Positions 4,606 through 7,729 of a DNA stretch of 7,729 nucleotides are shown in pieces. The notes under the pieces were generated by a model. It worked only from the letters and a program-made list of their open reading frames with translations, searched no databases and was not told where the DNA came from. Origin of the DNA: Endomicrobium sp. (GTDB taxonomy: Bacteria; Elusimicrobiota; Endomicrobiia; Endomicrobiales; Endomicrobiaceae); the NCBI GenBank assembly GCA_031273885.1, contig JAISRA010000093.1, positions 1 through 7,729 on the forward strand, given 5' to 3'. Each line of letters begins with the position of its first letter. Positions within the stretch are counted from its first letter, which is position 1. The translations under genes and the position numbers were made by a program.

Positions 4606-7260
4606 TCATTTAAGAAATTTTAGACATTCATTGATTTTTTCAATTTTTAAAGAGGCTTCATTAAATCTCATCTTAATTTTTTCTAACTCACACTTAGGAG
4701 CTTTGTTTATAAAGTTTTCATTTTTTAATTTTAAAGATGTTCTTTTCACTTCCTGTTTTAAAGTAGCAATTTCTTTTGCAAGTCTTGATTTCTCTTTTTC
4801 AATGTCAATAAGTCCTTCCAAAGGCAGAAATATTTCAAATCCTCCCGCAACAACTAATGCAGATGTTTTAGATCCTACGATATTCATACCGAATTGTATT
4901 GAACTTATTTTTGCAAACTGTTTTATATAACTTTCATTTTCTTTTACAATTTTTTCTTTATTCTCATCTAACACGTTAAACAAAGCTTTTATCCAAACTG
5001 TAGGAGAAATATTCATTTTGCTCCTTAAAGTTCTTATTTTTACAATTATATCTTGAATGTTTTTCATTTTTTCTATAACGTGAGTATTATTAGGATTTTT
5101 TTTTACGGTTAACAGCTTGCTCTCTGCTATTATTGTTGCATCTTTATTAAGGATTTGCCATATTTCAGATGTTATAAAAGGCAGTATGGGAGACATCAGT
5201 TGCAATATTAATTTAAGTATATATAGCAGTATTGAAAGAACCTGTTTTTTTACATTTATATCATTAGACATTACGCGTGTTTTTGAAAATTCTATGTACC
5301 AATCACAGTATTTTGTCCAGAAGAAATCATAAATTTCTCTGGCAGCAGTGTCAATTTTATAGGATTCATATGCAGTCCTAACTTTTGAATATGTATTAGT
5401 AAATTCTGCGATGATCCACTTATCCGCAAGTTCTGCTGATTTAATATTATAGTCGAGGTTATCAATTCCATCTAAATTCATTATTATAAATCTTGAAGCA
5501 TTCCATATTTTATTCGTAAAATTTCTTGCTGCCAAAAAAGATTCTTCCAAAATTTGCATGTCTCTTCCTGGAGCTGCAGCCTGTGCTAATGTAAATCTCA
5601 GTGCGTCAGCACCATATTTATCAATGATTTCTCGCAGATCAACAATATTCCCAAGAGATTTTGACATTTTTTCACCATGTTTATCTCTCACTATTCCATG
5701 GATAAAGATATTCCTGTAGGGAACATCTTTCATAAACTCTAGTCCGAACTGAACCATTCTTGCAACCCACAAATATATAATTTCATGTCCTGTAGCTAAA
5801 ACTGATGTAGGGTAAAAATATTTTAAATCTTCATTATTTTCATCTTCCCCCCAATTAAAAACGCTAATAGGCCATAAAGCTGAAGAAAACCACGTGTCTA
5901 AAACGTCTTCGTCTTGGACAAAATTTTTACCTTTGCAACAAGGACATTCCTCAGGCATAGTAAAAGAAGCAATCGGTTTACAATTTGTTCTATTTTTTTT
6001 GTTGTCAACACAGTAGTAGATTGGTATTCTATGTCCCCACCATATTTGACGGCTTATACACCAGTCTTTTAAATTTTCAAGCCATAAAATATAAGGTTTT
6101 TTCCACGATTTAGGATTAAAAATTATTCTTTCTTCGTTTGCCGCATCAACTGCTCTTTTAGACATTTCTCTTATGTTTAAAAACCATTGTTCGGACATCA
6201 AAGGCTCTATTTTTGTAGAACATCTGTAACATTTTCCTACAGAGTGAGCATAATCTTCTATTCTTACTAAATATCCTTCGTTTTCCAAATCTTTGACTAT
6301 TTCTTTCCTTGCTTCTTCAACACTCAATCCGCTATATTTTTCAGGGACATTAATCATTTTGCCGTTGATATCTATTATTTCTATTGCTTCGAGGTTATTC
6401 CTTTTTTCTATTTCGCTGTCAACTGCGTCATGCGCAGGCGTAACTTTAACGGCCCCTGTGCCAAAAGATTTATCAACAATATAATCTGAAACTATTTTTA
6501 TTTCTCTGCTGATTAATGGAAGTTTTAGAGTTTTTCCAACCAAATGAGCATATCTTTTATCATCAGTATTTACGGCAACGGCCGTATCTCCAAACATAGT
6601 TTCAGGACGTGTAGTTGCAATAATAATATACTCATCGGAGTCTTTTAGTGGATATTTTATATACCATAAATTACTTTTTTCATCTTCGTATTCAACTTCT
6701 ATATCAGATAATGCAGTTGCACACCTGCAACACCAATTTACAAGTCTTTTGCCTCTATATATAAGTCCTTTGTTAAATAACTGTATGAATGCTTTTTTTA
6801 CGGATTTAGACCGTTTTTCATCCATTGTAAAAGCGACTCTATCCCAATCTAAACCGCAACCTATCATTTTAAGCTGATCTAATATCACATCGCCAGTTTC
6901 ATTTTTCCACTGCCACATTTTCTCCAAGAATTTTTCACGACCCAAATTGTATTTAGTTTTTCCTTCTTTTTTAAGTAGTTTTTCAACAACGTTTTGTGTA
7001 GCAATCCCGCCATGATCCGTTCCCGGAACCCATAAAGTATTATATCCTTGAAGTTTTTTAAATCTTATTATAATATCTTGCAAGGTAGTATTTAATGCAT
7101 GTCCCATATGCAAAAAACCAGTGATATTTGCGGGAGGAATAATTACGGTAAATGGCTTCTTATTTTTATCCACTTTTGCCGAAAACGTTTTATTTTTTAT
7201 CCAATATTTGTACCATTTTTCTTCTACTGCTTTAGAGTTATAAGTTTTTTCCATATTCAT
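4606..7260 (-). CDS. valS: Valyl-tRNA synthetase
   Basis: This class I synthetase charges tRNA-Val with valine and edits misactivated threonine. The 884-aa product matches the usual bacterial length. Motifs in order: PPANITGFLHMGHALN at about 42-57 with the HIGH-type HMGH (51-54), WVPGTDHGGIATQ at about 77-89, NWCCRCATALSD at about 175-186, CP1 editing domain signatures TTRPETMFGDTAVAV (216-230) and GTGAVKVTPAHD (267-278), Cys pairs KCYRC (343-347) and CPCC (439-442) that may bind zinc, DTWFSSALWP (455-464), GHEIIYLWVARM (491-502) and KMSKSLGN (531-538). The C-terminal segment from about 805 is a Lys/Glu-rich coiled coil typical of ValRS, contacting the tRNA corner. The start at 7260 has AGAGG 9 nt ahead; a second in-frame ATG at 7254 is less well spaced. 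Leader sequence is too short for a T-box. Confidence 0.98.
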   Translation of the reverse strand: MNMEKTYNSKAVEEKWYKYWIKNKTFSAKVDKNKKPFTVIIPPANITGFLHMGHALNTTLQDIIIRFKKLQGYNTLWVPGTDHGGIATQNVVEKLLKKEGKTKYNLGREKFLEKMWQWKNETGDVILDQLKMIGCGLDWDRVAFTMDEKRSKSVKKAFIQLFNKGLIYRGKRLVNWCCRCATALSDIEVEYEDEKSNLWYIKYPLKDSDEYIIIATTRPETMFGDTAVAVNTDDKRYAHLVGKTLKLPLISREIKIVSDYIVDKSFGTGAVKVTPAHDAVDSEIEKRNNLEAIEIIDINGKMINVPEKYSGLSVEEARKEIVKDLENEGYLVRIEDYAHSVGKCYRCSTKIEPLMSEQWFLNIREMSKRAVDAANEERIIFNPKSWKKPYILWLENLKDWCISRQIWWGHRIPIYYCVDNKKNRTNCKPIASFTMPEECPCCKGKNFVQDEDVLDTWFSSALWPISVFNWGEDENNEDLKYFYPTSVLATGHEIIYLWVARMVQFGLEFMKDVPYRNIFIHGIVRDKHGEKMSKSLGNIVDLREIIDKYGADALRFTLAQAAAPGRDMQILEESFLAARNFTNKIWNASRFIIMNLDGIDNLDYNIKSAELADKWIIAEFTNTYSKVRTAYESYKIDTAAREIYDFFWTKYCDWYIEFSKTRVMSNDINVKKQVLSILLYILKLILQLMSPILPFITSEIWQILNKDATIIAESKLLTVKKNPNNTHVIEKMKNIQDIIVKIRTLRSKMNISPTVWIKALFNVLDENKEKIVKENESYIKQFAKISSIQFGMNIVGSKTSALVVAGGFEIFLPLEGLIDIEKEKSRLAKEIATLKQEVKRTSLKLKNENFINKAPKCELEKIKMRFNEASLKIEKINECLKFLK

Positions 7261-7289
7261 TTTATAAAACCTCTCGAATTTTGCATAGA

Positions 7290-7451
7290 AATTATATCAA
7301 AAAAATTGCTTTTAATGGTAGTTTTATACCACAAATTAAAGAAGCAGTAAATTATGCGGAATCAATGTCAAATTATAGTGTAAGCTTTAAAAGTGTTTGG
7401 AAGCAATTCAATAAAGAATCAACGAAAAAGTTATTGTCATTTGAAATATAA
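7290..7451 (+). pseudogene. Orphan 3' coding remnant, unidentified
   Basis: On the plus strand a frame is open from after a TAG at 7233-7235 to TAA at 7449-7451. From about 7290 it reads like real protein: a stretch beginning NYIKKIAFNGSFIPQIKEAV, then NYAESMSNYSVSFKSVW and KQFNKESTKKLLSFEI, about 53 residues with mixed hydrophobic, aromatic and charged residues rather than the Phe/Leu/Ile-rich output of antisense shadows. There is no start codon with a ribosome site at its head; the only in-frame ATG is at 7365, inside the stretch. The first part lies on top of the valS promoter. I read it as the C-terminal end of a gene whose 5' part has been lost. I do not recognise the family. It fills most of the 280-nt gap between valS and tRNA-Glu. 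Confidence 0.35.
7291..7299 (-). promoter_or_regulatory. valS: Extended -10 promoter for valS
   Basis: The minus strand reads TGATATAAT at 7299-7291: a perfect TATAAT with the TGn extension that lets sigma70-type polymerase start without a good -35 box, and indeed no TTGACA-like box lies 16-18 nt upstream. Transcription should begin near 7284, giving a leader of about 24 nt that contains the AGAGG ribosome site. No terminator-antiterminator structure fits in such a leader, so the T-box type control seen in many Firmicutes valS genes is absent. Confidence 0.6.
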
Positions 7452-7493
7452 GCGTATTTTATATATAATTATTTCTATATTTCACTCTCTCAC

Positions 7494-7521
7494 TTTGCAC
7501 TTTTTAAGTTAATGATAAAAT
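7494..7521 (+). promoter_or_regulatory. Possible promoter for tRNA-Glu
   Basis: TTTGCA (7494-7499) and TAAAAT (7516-7521) are separated by 16 nt and match sigma70-type boxes in 4 and 5 of 6 positions. The expected start near 7528 is about 13 nt before the mature tRNA 5' end, a usual distance for a bacterial tRNA gene. The tRNA lies alone on the plus strand, so it needs a promoter in this gap. Confidence 0.35.
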
Positions 7522-7540
7522 TGCTGATTCTCAAGTACGT

Positions 7541-7614
7541 GCTGTCATCGTCTAGCGGTTTAGGACATCGCCCTCTCAAGGCGGAGATCACGGGTTCAAA
7601 TCCCGTTGACAGCA
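7541..7614 (+). tRNA. tRNA-Glu (anticodon CUC)
   Basis: A complete 74-nt cloverleaf: acceptor GCTGTCA pairs with TGACAGC, D-arm GTC/GAC with the TAGCGGTTTAG loop, anticodon stem TCGCC/GGCGG (one T-G pair) around loop CTCTCAA giving anticodon CTC, variable loop AGATC, T-stem ACGGG/CCCGT with loop TTCAAAT, discriminator A at 7614. The D-arm and the CGCC...GGCGG anticodon stem closely resemble E. coli tRNA-Glu. CCA is not encoded. The CUC anticodon reads only GAG, so a second tRNA-Glu(UUC) must exist elsewhere. It is transcribed away from valS. Confidence 0.96.
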
Positions 7615-7654
7615 TTTCAAGCAAAAAATCTTAACACAAAATATTGAATATTGA

Positions 7655-7729
7655 TCAATTAGCTATTTTAATAACGACTTTATCGAACGGAAATCGTATT
7701 AATTTAAACTTATCAAATGCCACATCAAA
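7655..7729 (-). CDS. Possible C-terminal end of an unidentified gene (cut by right edge)
   Basis: From the right edge the minus strand is open for 24 codons to a TGA at 7657-7655. The residues alternate in a beta-strand-like way (FDKFKLIRF, then PFDKVVIKIAN at the end), which is more protein-like than chance AT-rich translation, but a 24-codon open stretch proves little. If real, the gene ends facing tRNA-Glu with 40 nt between them. No family can be named. Confidence 0.3.
   Translation of the reverse strand, partial: FDVAFDKFKLIRFPFDKVVIKIAN

Noticed and set aside
4631..4930. Plus-strand ORF of 99 codons opposite the valS 3' end
   Set aside because: It is the antisense of the Lys/Glu-rich coiled coil, which yields Phe/Leu/Ser codons on the other strand.
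7099..7350. Plus-strand ORF of 83 codons over the valS start
   Set aside because: About two thirds is antisense to the HMGH-containing start of valS; its frame differs from that of the protein-like remnant at 7290-7451.
7261..7540. T-box riboswitch upstream of valS
   Set aside because: No T-box consensus or specifier stem seen on the minus strand, and the likely start near 7284 leaves a leader of only about 24 nt.
7615..7654. Intrinsic terminator between tRNA-Glu and the right-edge ORF
   Set aside because: Only AT-rich short palindromes (for example ATTGATCAAT at 7650-7659) and one T run on the minus strand without a GC-rich stem.

Overview
The window is visibly AT-rich bacterial chromosome made almost entirely of housekeeping genes, nearly all on the minus strand. 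Read in the direction of transcription (right to left), the layout is: a possible 3' end of an unidentified gene at the right edge (7655-7729), tRNA-Glu(CUC) on the plus strand (7541-7614), an intergenic stretch holding an orphan plus-strand coding remnant and the likely valS promoter (7261-7540), valS (4606-7260), a spacer with a decayed mini-ORF (4476-4562), rdgB (3881-4474), tRNA-Pro(UGG) only 8 nt after rdgB (3799-3872), gmk (3075-3692), rpoZ (2734-2982), coaC (2109-2660), coaB (1462-2115), a family 4 uracil-DNA glycosylase (732-1514), and the first 245 codons of priA, which runs off the left edge.

The order gmk-rpoZ-coa(B)C-priA is a widely conserved bacterial cluster. Here a [4Fe-4S] uracil-DNA glycosylase gene sits between coaB and priA, and CoaBC is split into two cistrons. 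The last four genes overlap (7, 53 and 4 nt), which points to one translationally coupled transcript. Together the genes serve GMP phosphorylation, RNA polymerase assembly, coenzyme A synthesis, removal of dU from DNA, removal of ITP/XTP from the nucleotide pool, replication restart, and charging of tRNA-Val.

Organism: low GC, family 4 Udg, a divergent omega subunit, tRNA genes without encoded CCA, and small gene remnants would fit a genome-reduced gut symbiont, such as an Endomicrobium-like member of Elusimicrobiota. This is an impression from gene content and order, not something the sequence proves.

I found no mobile element, CRISPR array, defence island, riboswitch or convincing intrinsic terminator, and no clearly new biological system. 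The points most worth a second look are the CoaBC split, the 53-nt coaB/udg overlap, and two short fragments that look like gene remnants (plus strand 7290-7451 and minus strand 4476-4562).
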